Positions 1 to 11,180 of a DNA stretch of 58,077 bases are shown in pieces. Position 1 is the first letter of the stretch, and each line of letters begins with the position of its first letter. The DNA is taken from NCBI GenBank assembly GCA_015680685.1, contig MNCI01035212.1, positions 2,701 through 60,777 of the forward strand, written 5' to 3'. The stretch comes from Gnetum montanum (Eukaryota; Streptophyta; Gnetopsida; Gnetales; Gnetaceae). A program made the translations under genes and the position numbers. The notes under the pieces are model-generated. The model searched no databases. It was not told the origin of the DNA and worked only from the letters and a program-made list of their open reading frames with translations.

Positions 1-1228
1 CAGGTGCTATTAATGCACAAATGCTCGATGAACCAAAATGGTATGACATCATCCTCACTTATCTACTTAATAAAGAACTACTGCAAGGGTTGGACACTAG
101 AAAGAAATAATAGTTTCTTCATTGGGTCAAGTATTTCATGGAGATTAATGAAAACCTTTACAAAGTTTGTCTCGATGGCCTAGTACGTTAGTGTGTCCTT
201 GATACAGATCAACTGTGTGTTCTTCATGATGCTCATGAAGGTCCCTGTGGGGGCCATTATTCTAGGAGATGCATAACCATAAAAATCCTCATGGTAGGGT
301 ATTATTGGCCAATTATCTTCAGGGATTTCTGCACTTATGATCATTGCTAGAGGGATGATGGAATGACAACTCAAATGGAGGGGACAACAATGGATACAAC
401 CTCTCAAGCCATTTAATATTTGGGGCATTAAATTGATGGGTCCCATTGCATCTTTATCAAATGAAAAGGCATATATAATAATCATAGTTGACTATTGTAT
501 CAAGTGGGCAAAAGCAGCCGTTGTCATTGACTGTACATCCACCACCACTACTCGATTTGTATAAGAAAACATCATAACAAGATTTGGTAGACCTCATGCG
601 TTAATTTCTAATAATCAAACTCATTTTATAGGTGCCACTTTTTCAAAACTAATGTAGCACTTGGGGGTTGAACATAGACTCAAAACACCATATCACCCCC
701 AAGCCAATGGTCAGGCTGAGGTTACTAATTAGGAGATTAAAAAAATCTAAAGGTGTACCATTATCAAATACCAAAGGGACTAGAGCACTAAATTAAATAA
801 TGCCCTTTGGGCCTATCTCTCCACATGGAAGCTTCCCATAGGTTATTCTCCCTATGAGCTTTTGTATGGAAAACTACCAACATTGCCCATTCAATCCGAG
901 CTATGTACACTCTCTATAGCCTGGGACATTAACCTAAATCTAATTCTAGCACAGAAAGAAAGATTGATAAACCTTAACTTGCTAGAAGAAAATTAGTTAA
1001 TGGCCCTATCATCTAATAAAACACATAAAGCATTCAACAAGAAACGTCATGACCTCAAAATAAGAAAATTCAAGTTTCAACTAGGAGAAAAGGTTCTTTA
1101 TTGGAATTCTACACATGTACCCCAATAAACCAAGTTTCAAACATGGTTGGAAGGACCTTACATCATAGATGATACTTTTTCATCTGGGGCCATGATCATC
1201 TACAAACCTGAAAATCCAAATTAGAAAC
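1..1228 (+). pseudogene. Ty3/gypsy integrase, decayed (element A, 5' part)
   Basis: Plus-strand conceptual translation gives recognisable integrase pieces in order: an HHCC zinc-finger piece (HEGPCGGHYS, about 232-270), the catalytic-core start (WGIKLMGP, about 421-450), ITRFGRPHALISNNQTHF (about 577-630), TPYHPQANGQAEV (about 688-723), a YSPYELLYGK tract (about 843-870) and the C-terminal GEKVLYW...WLEGPYII segment (about 1084-1166). Many in-frame stops and some frame changes are present, so no protein is made. The HPQ.NGQ and 'vsNrEIK'-like tract suits a gypsy element without chromodomain, possibly Athila-like; the lineage is inferred. The gene is interrupted at 1228 by element B and resumes at 24892. 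The 5' part of A lies outside the window. Confidence 0.85.
1224..1228. repeat. Target-site duplication of element B, left copy
   Basis: GAAAC directly precedes the B LTR (TGATGAGTGG at 1229) and recurs directly after the right LTR of B at 24887-24891. Removing B and one copy rejoins the integrase reading frame of element A. Confidence 0.85.
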
Positions 1229-2239
1229 TGATGAGTGGTGAGATACCCTTACACTCAACCATATGAATACAAGTGTTTCACACACAATCCGGTCAAACTC
1301 TGCAGACAGGCTAGTTGTGGTATCTAGATAGTTATTCATTGATCACAATTCACTATCTTCCCATCTAAACTAGTATTTTATTTGTCACATATGGTTTAGT
1401 CTAGAGTGAGGTTTATGATGTGGTCCTAAACTAGTGCTACTCCTAGAGACAATAGAAAATAACTTTAATTAAGCTAGGAGAAAAATGAAAAGAGAGTTAA
1501 GCTAATAGAACATAGGGGGAGAGAATCTATACTAGCCTAAGTATGATGAGCATCCATTCCTTAACCATCCATACACATCTTGGACCTTGTGTATGACTAC
1601 TACTAGGATTACCAAGTGCATATCTTAGGTATGCTACTGGGATACCAAGTAGTCACACTTAAATGCTTGTGATTAAGTTGTACTCATTCCACATTTACTA
1701 ACAATGGTAGGAAATGAGGGNGTTGATATTGAACCCCTGTTATTAGACCCTTGATATCAGGTACAATATATTAGGTCTAATGAGTCTCGATATCAGATCC
1801 TTGATATTGAACCCCTAATATCGAACCCCTGATATCATGTACTGGATATCGTAGCCTGACAATATGCAATATCATGGTTCTTGTGTGAGCCTATAAATAC
1901 ACAATGGGGTGAATAGGAAAAACATAAAAAGTTAGTGTTATAATAGTATTTTTTTATCAGTTTTTCCTCTCAACCTTTTCCCCAATGCATGCTCGCAATG
2001 TGATGATTGTAATTATATAAAACCTTTATTCGAGTGTGACGTACATGGACATGCACATGACCAGCAATAAAGATTGAGATTACTGCATCATTGTAGCATT
2101 TACTTAATTTTAATTGTTATTTATTACTTTCATAATTAATATTTCTCTACCCTCATTTCCTACCATTGTTAGTAAATGTGGAATGAGTACAACTTAATCA
2201 CAAGCATTTAAGTGTGACTACTTGGTATCCCAGTAGCAT
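1229..2239 (-). repeat. Left (3') LTR of element B, misassembled
   Basis: Bases 1229-1720 align collinearly with the start of the right LTR at 23947. Bases 1722-2239, between two single Ns, align only as the reverse complement of the remainder of that LTR. Bases 2150-2239 are the exact reverse complement of 1631-1720 (90 nt). Turning the 1722-2239 piece round and merging the overlap gives an LTR of about 920 bp, close to the 940-bp right LTR. The final 20 or so bases next to the polypurine tract appear lost in the gap. Confidence 0.85.
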
Positions 2240-2240
2240 N

Positions 2241-2680
2241 TCTAGTGGCGGTGGCTCCTCCATGGGTCTCTTTCCCTTGTCTTGTGTTCCAGGCTTTGAG
2301 ATTGATACCATTGAAGAAGTGCCTGATGTTTCTCCTCTTCTATTTGAGGATTATGAGCCATCCATGCTGATGTTCCAATTTTTGATGGAGTCAACACTTT
2401 TCATGGACATGGTAGTTGCAAGAACACTTGATTGGCCTTGACATGCCATGCTGCAAATAGTTGTCATTCCTCTTCATAGGCTTGGGCCCTGACCTCTCCA
2501 CCTTTTTCTTTGCCAGATTGTGTAGTGACAAGAGGTCCTTGATGGATGTTGAATGATTCTGCCTCCTACTCCACATGTTCTACATGAGGTCCTTGGCTTT
2601 TTCCTGCCCCTGGACATTTAATTGCACCTTGAGAAGGTCTTCCTTGTTGTCCTCTTTTAGGGGCCATCTATAGCACAAAG
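2241..2680 (-). other. Unidentified, possibly coding tract in 3' part of element B
   Basis: On the minus strand a frame opens with ATG at about 2671 (MAPKRGQQGRPSQ...) and runs to about 2241, interrupted by three or more stops. The opposite strand holds a 75-residue frame over the same bases. The composition looks more protein-like than the AT-rich DNA to its right, but no family is recognised, and the contig joins an N at 2240. It could be a captured gene piece, a second element ORF, or foreign contig sequence. Confidence 0.25.
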
Positions 2681-2689
2681 ATCAATTGT

Positions 2690-4083
2690 TAGTAAGGTTA
2701 TTAAAAGAAGTTCAATTATTTCATACCTTACTTATTGCCTTTAGTAATTGTTGAATTCTTTGCTTAGTGTGATTTTAGAGTTAGAAATTTTTTCAAGGAA
2801 GTTGCCCTAAAAGTTTAATGTCAAACCTAGTTTGTTTAGGTGATACATCAAATAACACGTAATGGTTTTAAGGAATGTTTGATAAAATAATGACAAAGAA
2901 AAGAATATATTTTACAATGAAGTGCTCGAAGGGTATAAAATGATGTGGTAGTGTGCAACAAGTAAAAATTACAAAAGTCATGTAAGTGGGTCCTCCTCAA
3001 AGTAGGTTCCAACCTATAATGCCCTTGTGTAACCACACCTAAAAATGTTTGTAGCCATTAGAAGGATTAAATGTAATCTATACCGATGCAACAAAACACA
3101 CACATGTTATATACCACCACGAAGAGGTATGAATTCTATGCCACACAAGACACAATTAAAAAATTCTTGAATAGCGAGATGGGATGAATTGTAGAAGGGA
3201 TTGCAAAGATTGGAATATGAGGTAACTAACCCAGGGCACAATGAATCTTGAGTGTAGGGCATGATTAATGTGTCATTAGCCTATCACTCCAAAATCAAGA
3301 CCAAGTGCATCCTTTGATCAGTGACATCGCATTACTTCATTCAATGATGGACAACTATAAAAGCATCATGACAACAAGGCATACGATCACTTGGTGTTTT
3401 GTTCAAGGGAGGAGTGATTTGGAATTTCTTTGCAGAACATTTATTTTTGTCTAGTCACTTTAGCACACTTTCTCTTCTCTTTTCTTTTTATGCATAATCT
3501 AGAGAAGCCACCTACTTTCAGGCATGGGTGCATGTCTTTCTAGTCGAACACCCTAGAATAGCATTGGTTTTTTTTTGTTTTTTTTTTTGAGTACCTTTAT
3601 TACTTTTACTCCCATTTTTTGTTAGATATACAATGATCTTAGTACACCCAAGCTACATGGTAACTCCTATAGATGTTACCAAAGAGAATCCACAAGTCCC
3701 CTTGATGTCACACCCTAGCCATTCCCTCTTGGTCCATCCTTCTTTGCTCTAGGTATAATAAGCACAAAAGTACTTTAAGTTTTAATGTTGTCAAGAATAT
3801 CATCGTACCCAGTGTAGAACCTCTTATTAATAGAATGGTTGGGTGGATGTGAGGGGCTCACTATCCAAGTAATTAGTCACCTGAGACTTGATAGCATAGA
3901 ACAACACCTCAACCAATGAGTCACATGAGTGTTTTATTCATAAATGAGATTACCCATAAAAATATAAAACAATAAATAAAATGATAAATCAACCAATAAA
4001 AAGATAAAACAAAAAATTGAATGATGAAAAACTAGAAAATAAAAAAATTAAAGAAAATAAAAATTATTTACTAATTCTACTTG
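2690..4083 (-). other. 3' noncoding region of element B
   Basis: This is AT-rich DNA with homopolymer tracts (poly-T at about 3568-3588) and no credible gene. Parts resemble, in the same relative place, the region downstream of integrase in element C (for example the tracts near 3690-3760 and near 42660-42740), which supports the view that A, B and C are relatives. Confidence 0.6.
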
Positions 4084-4286
4084 TTAGAATGGAGGATATC
4101 CCCCATGACTAAACCCTTGAGTATGGCTTGAATTAATAAATGGAAAATTTGGATCCAAGAATTTTGGAAACATTGGAGTCTAATCATATCCAAACCACTG
4201 GGTGTCTTTTGAGGTGGTGGTAGGAATATACCCAAATTGGGGTTCACACACTTGATTGTAGTAGGCATAGTGGGGTAGATTATAAG
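4084..4286 (-). pseudogene. gag C-terminal part of element B (left of the Tat-1 insertion)
   Basis: The minus-strand frame from 4286 reads a Tyr/Pro/Phe-rich tail (...PHYAYYNQV..., one internal stop) and ends in SHGGYPPF and a TAA at 4084-4086. It continues the gag tail at 21712-23812 once Tat-1 (4292-21706) and one ATGTG copy are removed. The last codons overlap a polypurine-like tract (AGTCATGGGGGATATCC on the minus strand), as also seen at the ends of the A and C integrases. Confidence 0.6.
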
Positions 4287-4291
4287 ATGTG
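4287..4291. repeat. Target-site duplication of Tat-1, left copy
   Basis: ATGTG precedes the left LTR. The same five bases follow the right LTR at 21707-21711. This fixes the ends of the element although its terminal bases have mutated (TG to TA at 4292). Confidence 0.9.
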
Positions 4292-5122
4292 TATAACGAC
4301 AAAAAACGTCAGCAGCTGGAAATACCGACCGAAATTCTGACGTACACAGTCTTAACCATGGATCCACGTGAGGGCTATGCTGGAAAAAGCGAATCCGCGG
4401 TGCCCTGAACGGTCTTGTCAATCAGACAGGGACTTACGGGTCAGTAAAACGATGATGATTACGAATCTTTGCGTGTTGCGACCTGATTCGAGAGATCGTG
4501 AAATGGGGAAAAACGACGTGGATGGATCGCTACGATAATAACGTCAAACACGCCGAAGAAATGCTAATCGAGAGAGAAACATGTAATTTTCAAAGAGTTA
4601 TGTTTCGATTCTAGACAGAATGTATGATTTGTATAGCACGTTACAATGGGAGATACAAAAATGAGCACAAAACAACAAGGAAACTGCCTAGACAGAAGTC
4701 CGATCTACCTCGTAGGCCAAAGCTCAGGTGCAAGGATGGTCAAGCTCTGAAGTTTTCCGATCAACTGTTTCTGATCGATAGAGTCTGCTAACCGGGCGAG
4801 ACGACCTCGCGATCCCTGTTCTGCTTCTTTGCTTCGAGTAGGTTCTGCTCAGGGTAGCGATCTCCCCTGTTGCTAAGGCTCAAATACACAATGCTCTGTT
4901 CTTGCTGAAGGATGTGTTGTCAGAAATTGCCAAAAGGTTGCTCTTTGTTTCTTTGCTCAAGGAGATAAGTGTTTTCTCGTTCAGAAAATGCTCTTGCCCT
5001 TTCGACCTGCTGCCAACAAAAGTGATAAAGGCTCTGGTACTCAGAAAATGCCTCTGTTTCTCTAATTTGCCAACTTGCAAACTAGCCAACCCCTCGAACC
5101 CCTGTATCTTTGCCAACCGGGG

Positions 5123-5130
5123 TATTTATA
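5123..5130 (-). promoter_or_regulatory. TATA box of the left Tat-1 LTR
   Basis: TATAAATA on the minus strand within the LTR. It has the same position as 21005-21012 in the other LTR. Confidence 0.6.
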
Positions 5131-5378
5131 GGCTATGATGCTTCCGTGAAAAAGGCACAGCCCTGATGATGTGGGCCTGGATGTTGCGGGTCCTGTTGAT
5201 GTGATTCTTTTGAGTCGGACTGCGACTACGCACAACACGCTCGTTTGCATGTTGTGCGTGTGAGGATCAGGTACATGTTAAGCGTGTCTCGGCTGCATTT
5301 AGGCTGTATTACACTCATTCGCATTGTGTTGTGTGTATGAGCGTAATTTGGTGTAAAAAAAATGAGCTCAAGATTGTT

Positions 5379-5569
5379 TTACGCTCACTACGCAACTGTG
5401 TGTGACAAAGCGTAAATGTAACGTACGCTCACTACGCAGCTGCGCGTGGTGAAGCGTAAACAAGGTATAACTTACGCTCATTACGCAGCTGCGCGTGATA
5501 AAGTGTAAATAATGCATAACTTATGCTCACTACGTAGCTGCGCGTGATGAAGCATAAATAATGTGCAAC
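5379..5569 (-). repeat. Four 48-50 bp palindromic repeats in U3 of Tat-1 (left LTR)
   Basis: Units of the form ACGCTCACTACGCAGCTGCG followed by CGTG...AAGCGTAAA repeat four times. Each centres on the palindrome GCAGCTGC, with ACGCT and AGCGT as outer arms. The array lies about 250 bp upstream of the TATA box in transcription sense, where enhancers sit. A fifth, isolated ACGCT...AGCGT pair lies near 5703-5742. Confidence 0.75.
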
Positions 5570-5825
5570 TTGAATTATGACCCACGCACTGGTACGCACC
5601 ACCGCGTAACGAGCGTACAGACGAGTTATTTATGCGCTGCAAGCAAAAGTGCTAACCTGTTGTGCTTCTCTGGACTCTGCCTTCAACTGTCTTGGAGCTT
5701 ATTACGCTCATTACGCTGCCATGCATGATAGAGCGTAAACTTATCCTTGAACAAATTTGAGGCACGTTCTCGCTCGAATTACGAATCTTCGCCTGAGGCC
5801 AGCTTGTAATTTTCACGGTGTTTTA

Positions 5826-5841
5826 ATGGCCCCTCTTTGTT
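5826..5841 (-). promoter_or_regulatory. Polypurine tract of Tat-1
   Basis: The minus strand reads AACAAAGAGGGGCCAT immediately before the 3' LTR, the expected plus-strand priming site. Tat-2 has a near-identical tract (AACAAAGAGGGTCCAA). Confidence 0.8.
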
Positions 5842-6888
5842 GATGGTTAGAGGGCTTACCCGAAAAATGTCAACAAAGAATGCGAAACACCAGATTGGTG
5901 GAAGCAAGAACAACATTCATCCATGACTACTCAGGTGTTTCTCTGTCCACAGAAAGGAGGAAGACTGGCAGGTATGGGAGGTAAAGGGATGTAACTGGAA
6001 ACAGGTTCGGGGAAGATGAAGAATGTACGTGTATTCATGTCAACAGGAATGCTTTCAGACGAGTGTAGCACGTCAATATGAAATGTCTCTGTTACAAATT
6101 GTAGCAGGAATGCATGCAAAAGGAGCGTTGCACATCACTTTCTGTGATATCTCTGCTAGCGTGAGTGCGGAAAATGAAGACTTGCGTATGTGGATGTTGT
6201 GTATGGGAACTTGGTGGTGGGGAAGAAGGAATCAAGAGTTAAGGATAGAAGTGTGTTGGGTATAGATGTGCAAAGCTGAGTGGTCAGACAAACTTGAGTA
6301 GCCATTTCAACACGTTGTTGTACTTCACCGCTTAGATGGACGCACCTTTGAATGACATCCTCCAAGGTAAGCAGCCTGCAACCACAAAAGAAAATAGAGG
6401 ACGCCATTGCTCATGCACAAAAGGCGAGGCCCTTGGAACCAATGTTTTCTAATGTTAGTTAGAGCCAATGGACTGCAAAGAAAGAGCTGGAGCACTTGGG
6501 CGGAGCCGCCAATCCTGATGATTCGGCACTGCATATCTTTGCCAAAAGGCATCAGACACAGTGCAGCTCACTGGTTGCACCAGGAACCGTCTAGATGAAT
6601 CTGCGAGGTCAGCGTCCGATAGCGATGATTGGCAGAGATTCTCGGGGCTGTTGCCAACAAGGATTTCATTGGGGCTCCAACTAACGAAGCTAAACTCCCA
6701 GAGGTGCTACCACTGCGGCGGGCACAGTGGCAGCATCTCCGAGGGATCAGTAAGATGCCTCTTTGCTTATCCGAGGAATCAGTAAGATGCTGGTGGGGTG
6801 GTGACGCCGGAACTATCTCAGCATCCCACCCCGTTGGCTGTACAACTGTACGGGGATGATCGGGCTCGCTTGATTTGCATGAGTTTAT
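5842..6888 (+). other. 3' untranslated region of Tat-1; possible degenerate antisense coding
   Basis: No polymerase sequence is left here. One plus-strand frame from about 6380 has protein-like composition (KIEDAIAHAQKARPLEPMF..., then HIFAKRHQTQ...) but meets several stops. Antisense ORFs near the 3' end are known in some Tat-lineage elements, so a relic is possible. No family is recognised and no copy in this window confirms it. Confidence 0.25.
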
Positions 6889-7400
6889 GTTTTAAGTCCT
6901 GGTAGACTGCCGTTACTGGTTTTAAGTCCCAGTAGACCATGGTCTCAGTTTAAAGTCCGAGTAGACCGAGAGATGGTAGTTTTACGTCGTAGCGGACGGT
7001 GGTAAGGCTAGTTTATGGTCTTAGCAGACCGTGCTATGGATGTTAGTTTCGTGTCGTGACCCAGGGACAGATCTGTGCTGATTTTACGTCTCAGCAGACG
7101 GCTACTTACCTGTGCCAGTTTAGCATCATGCGGACGCATGCAAAAGATGCCAGTTTTTCATCTTGGCGGACCTGTACAACATTACCAGTTTTACGTCGTA
7201 GCAGATGGTTACCACTTGCTAGTTTAGCTTCATGGCGGACGTGTGCAAGGCATGCCAGTTTTACGTCGTAGCGGACGGTCAATGCCAGTTTAACATTGTA
7301 GCGGACGATCAATGCCAGTTTTACGTCGTAGCGGACGTGCAGTGCCAGTTTTACGTCGTAGCGGACGTGCAGTGCCAGTTTTACGTCATAGCGGACGTGT
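6889..7400 (+). repeat. Array of about 16 short hairpin repeats, 3' of polymerase (Tat-1)
   Basis: Units of 30-36 bp each contain AGTTTTA followed by GTC, six bases and GAC. The commonest form is AGTTTTACGTCGTAGCGGAC, and the last units have an exact 30-bp period. Most units keep the GTC..GAC pairing while the flanks vary; one unit (about 7010-7030) has GGTC TTAGCA GACC with the arm lengthened on both sides. Small open frames across the array (7056-7271, 7106-7426) are by-products of the repeat. The array begins 34 bp beyond the polymerase stop codon. Confidence 0.85.
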
Positions 7401-7434
7401 ACCGTCATACCTGCTGTTGACACCATAGATGCTG

Positions 7435-10400
7435 CTAGATGAAATACCGCTTTAAGTACACATGATTTACAGGGTTTGCTAACTCATTGTCGTTGACATC
7501 TGCTAATTTGAATGCTCCGTTGCTGTATGCGTCAATCACCAAGAAAGGGCCTTCCCAGTTTGCAGAGAACTTGCCTACTGGTTCCTGCACAGCTTTGAGA
7601 ACCAGGTCTCCTTTCTTGATCGGATGCTGCTGAAGATTATGATGATGCTTTTGTTTCTATTTATCCTGATATTTCTCAATTGCCTCAAGAGCCTGTATCT
7701 GCTTCTCTTCTAATGACTCCAAATCCATTATCCGAGCCTCGGTGTGTTGAGCCTCATTTATAATGGTGGAGAGGACCATTCTCAGAGAAGGGATTTGCAA
7801 TTCGAGAGGTAGCACCGCCTTAGATCCGTACACCAGGCTATAGGGCGTACTGCCTGTAGCTGTCCTACACGTAGTACGATATGCCCATAGCACGTAGAGG
7901 ATCTGTTCATGCCACCGCCTTTTGTTGCCGTTGAGCATTTTCTTAAGCAAATTGATAATTATCTTGGTTGATGCTTCAGCTTGACCATTTGCCTGCAGGT
8001 AATAAGGAGAGGAAAAAGACTGCCTAATGCCTAGGTTGTCACAGAAGGATATGGTCTCCGTGCTACTAAACTGTGGCCCATTGTCGGTCACAATAGTCAT
8101 TGGGAGACCAAATCGGGTTACTATGTTATCGAAGATAAAATTGCAAACCTGTTGGGATGTAATTTTCTGCAGGGGAACAACTTCTACCCACTTCGTAAAA
8201 TACTTAGTGGCGGTAATGATGAAGCTATGCCCTGTGGAAGATTTTGGCGTGATGGGTCCTATAATGTCCAGTCCCCATCGTTGGAATGGCCATGTTATCT
8301 GTGTCGTGTGCAATTCTGTGGGTGACATGTGGATGAGGTTTTCATGATGTTGACACGTGTCACAGGTCTTAACCTTCGTCAAGCAATCCCTTTCCATGCG
8401 TGGCCAGTAGTACCCTAAGCGACAGATTTTTAGGGCCATAGCCCATGGTGCTACGTGGCCACCGCATAGTCCCTTGTGAACCTCGCTGACTATGTGTTGT
8501 GCTTGGTCTTTGTTAACGCAGGTGAGCAATACGCCATTAAAGGAGCGCCTACAGAGAGTGCTGTCTCCGATGATGACGTAGTGCTTAGCCCGCTTTTGGA
8601 TTGCGTCTCTCTGTGCGCGCGTTAATGCAGATGGTAGTTCACCCTGTAAAAGATAAGATTTGATATGATTGTACCATTTAGGCATGCTCGCCTCGAGAAG
8701 AGAGGAGATTTGCACCGTCTGAATGATAGGGTCTGCACAGTCTGTAATCAATGTAGGGTAGGTGTTAAATAGGTGTGACGGCACGTGTAAAGCCAGAGTG
8801 GCCAGTGCATCGGCCAGCGTGTTGTCAGTCCGTGGGACATGCTGGGCGTCAAAGGTCATAAATCGCCTCAGAAGATCTTTAGCCTGATCAAAGTAGGGTT
8901 GCAAATGTACCGCCTTGCAGGCGTAGACTCCAGTGATTTGATTTATGACCAGCATCGAATCACCCCTAATTGCCAGGTGTTGAACATCGAGTTCACCTAC
9001 AGTCAGCAACCCCCTGAGGAGCCCCTCGTACTCTGCTACATTGTTCGTACAAGGGAAGGTCAATCGATAAGCGTGTAGACGCACATGCTCAGGCGATAGC
9101 GTAAGAACAGTGGCCGCACTGCCGCCTCTAGCGGTTGAAGCACCATCAAAGTACAATGTTGCTTCGAGGCCTCTTGAGACAGGGCTTAGACTATGTACAT
9201 GCTCATTTGTGAATTCTGGCTCTATAGTTGCATGGTTGTCAATCGTTGAATTTATTAATTGGTCGGCTATCGCTTGGCCCTTCGTGGATGATTGGCCAAT
9301 GTAGTGCAGATCGAATTCCGCGGTGATAGCCTTCCAGCGAGCGATTTTGCTACTCTCGTATAAGCTATGCGTAATGGCTCTAAGGATGTTATTTTTACAG
9401 ATGACGTTAACTTGACTACGAAAAAGGTAATGCCTACATTTCTTGAGCGTAAAAACTAATGCTAAGCAATTACGCTCAACGTCGTTGTATCTTGTTTCGT
9501 ACGTGCATAGAGCGTGACTCAGGTAGTAGATGGGTATTTCCGACCCATCATCCCTTTTCTGACAAAGCAACACTGCTATTGCTATGTCCGAAGTTGCCAG
9601 GTAAATGAAAAAAGGCAGATTCCTTTGTGGCGGGAAAATCGTCGGTAGATGTTGCAGTTCTTATTTTAAACTATCAAACGCACGCTGACAATCGTCAGTC
9701 CATTCAAAATTAACCCCCTTTTTCAGCAAATGTTGCATAGGGTGTAATTTGTCGGTTAACCTCGAAATGAACCTGCGTATGAACTGTAAGTGTCCCTGTA
9801 ACCCGCGAAATTGCTTGAGGTCTGTGGGAGGTTTTAACACGACAATGGCTTTGACCTTATCAGGGTCAACTCGTATGCCGGTTTCTGATACCACAAACCC
9901 CAGCATGCGTCCGGTTTTGACTCCGAATACGCACTTCTTTGGGTTAAGCCGGAGCTTGTGTGTGGAGCATCTTTTAAGGACTAACTCCAGGTCCTCTGAA
10001 TGATCTTCCGACTTCAGAGACTTCACAGCTATGTCGTCTACATAATCATTCAGCCTTTCTAGGAGGTAATCGCTAAAGATGTATGTCATGGCCCGTTGAT
10101 ACGTCTCTCCAGCGTTCTTCAGACCAAAAGGCATCATGGTGTAGCAAAATGTTCCCCAGGGTGTCATGAACGTTGTGGTCAACTGGTGTTCTGGGTTAAT
10201 GCGAATCTGGTTATAGCCTGAAAAGCCATCCATGAAGGACAGAAGTGCATGCCCAGCTATTATATCCACTAGCTGGTCGATACTCAGCAACGGGAAGTTA
10301 TCCTTGATTGTGGCCTTGTTCAAATCTCAGAAGTCTATGCATATGCGTATGCTCCTGGTCTTCTTCGGCACGACCACAATGTTGGATACCCAGTCCGAAT

Positions 10401-10902
10401 AATCGACCGCGCGGATGAAACCAGCCTGATATAGCTTGGTGATTTCTTCACGCACTGCTAGCGTGATCTCTGGTTTAATCTTGCATGCCTTTTGCCTAAC
10501 CGCTTTGATCTGTGGGTCGAGGATAATGTTATGCTGGATTAATCTAGGATCTAACCTAGGCATATCCTCATATGACCATGCAAAGACAGTAATGTTGTCT
10601 TGCAGGACCTGTTTTATTGCATTGTGAGTTTTCTCGTCTAGCAAAGAACTGACCTTGAGTGTTTTGGTCTCGCCCCTATGTGTAACGATAGAGACCTCAC
10701 AAAGGGGGTCTTCGGTTATGTCCCCAGCCTCCAGGTCTAGCGTGCGTGTCGACTGTTCTGGCCATTCTGGGGACACCGCCGATGCAGCTATAGTTACACT
10801 TTCTAAAGGGGGGTTAACATCTACTAGTGTGGAGTCAAACTATTTAGTTAAGTTCCCGTATGGGCCTGTCAAAGTTAAAGGTGCTGAAACTGTGGCGTCC
10901 AT
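7435..10902 (-). pseudogene. pol of Tat-1: reverse transcriptase, dual RNase H, integrase
   Basis: One minus-strand frame of 1156 codons (ATG at 10902, TAG at 7435-7437) is broken by four stops: 10840-42, 10327-29, 9661-63 and 7657-59. Domain order is: linker; reverse transcriptase (RICIDF at about 10330, SFMDGFSGYNQI, the YVDD catalytic box near 10036-10047); a gypsy RNase H (IYYLSHALCTYETRYNDVE); and an archaeal-type RNase H with its four acidic positions visible (FDGAS, AEYEG, RGDSM, TDNTLAD). An HHCC/DDE integrase follows (H..H..CDTCQ; GLDIIGP, VTDNGPQF, ANGQAEAS) with a GPF-type C-terminal module (WEGPFLVID...). No chromodomain is seen. The dual RNase H marks the Tat lineage. The start is supported by the matching ATG in Tat-3 (53995). 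Confidence 0.92.
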
Positions 10903-10930
10903 CCTCCGTCTGCCCTGCAAAACCGGCAAG
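10903..10930 (-). promoter_or_regulatory. Possible splice acceptor upstream of pol (Tat-1)
   Basis: On the minus strand GGTTTTGCAG lies a few bases before the pol ATG. At the matching spot in Tat-3, GATTTTGTAG precedes its pol ATG (about 53980). Ogre elements are known to splice out an intron between protease and reverse transcriptase. A similar intron here would span about 5 kb and contain the whole opposite-strand gene. The donor site near 16147 is not resolved. Confidence 0.4.
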
Positions 10931-11172
10931 CGCGTAAATGGTTAGGAGACAAGTGACGAGATGTCGCCAAACGTGGAAGGCTAACTGAATTTTGAATAAT
11001 ATAGACAAAGCTTGTAATCAATGTAACCCGATTACGAGGCGATAAGATGTGGTAGTTTAACGTCATTTCGGATAGTGGAGCGTGCGATATCGACCGAATT
11101 AATATCCAGATTTTCGGATTCCGTTTCAGGAAAGTTCCACTTAAATCTGATATCAAGTCGGTAATCCTTGTG

Positions 11173-11180
11173 TATAAATA
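11173..11180 (+). promoter_or_regulatory. TATA box of the opposite-strand gene (Tat-1)
   Basis: TATAAATA on the plus strand, 154 bp before the ATG at 11327. Tat-3 has TATAAGTAG about 107 bp before its matching ATG, in similar flanking sequence (TATAARTAGRTGGTT). This indicates a dedicated internal promoter. Confidence 0.55.

Larger units (their letters stand above)
4292..5825 (-). repeat. Left (3') LTR of Tat-1
   Basis: It aligns end to end with 20174-21706. In element sense it would begin TGAAACACCG, here mutated at its first bases (the plus strand ends GTGTTTTA at 5825), and would end CGTTACA, here CGTTATA at 4292. It contains a minus-strand TATA box at 5123-5130 and U3 palindromic repeats at 5379-5569. 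Confidence 0.93.

Noticed and set aside
180-485. Minus-strand ORF at the window start
   Set aside because: It is the antisense of the decayed plus-strand integrase.
1631-2239. 90-bp perfect inverted repeat flanking N-bounded sequence
   Set aside because: Explained by a contig placed backwards; not an inverted-repeat transposon.
4880-5138. Overlapping ORFs of 78 residues on both strands in the Tat-1 LTR (again at 20762-21047)
   Set aside because: They are in the LTR transcript leader, open on both strands, with no recognisable product. They are duplicated only because the LTR is.
6889-7400. Regularly spaced repeats resembling a CRISPR array
   Set aside because: The repeats themselves vary, spacers are only a few bases long, and the setting is a plant retrotransposon.
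7056-7426. Open frames on both strands with repeated FYVVAD and HVRYDVKLAL
   Set aside because: They are products of the 30-36 bp hairpin array and not genes.
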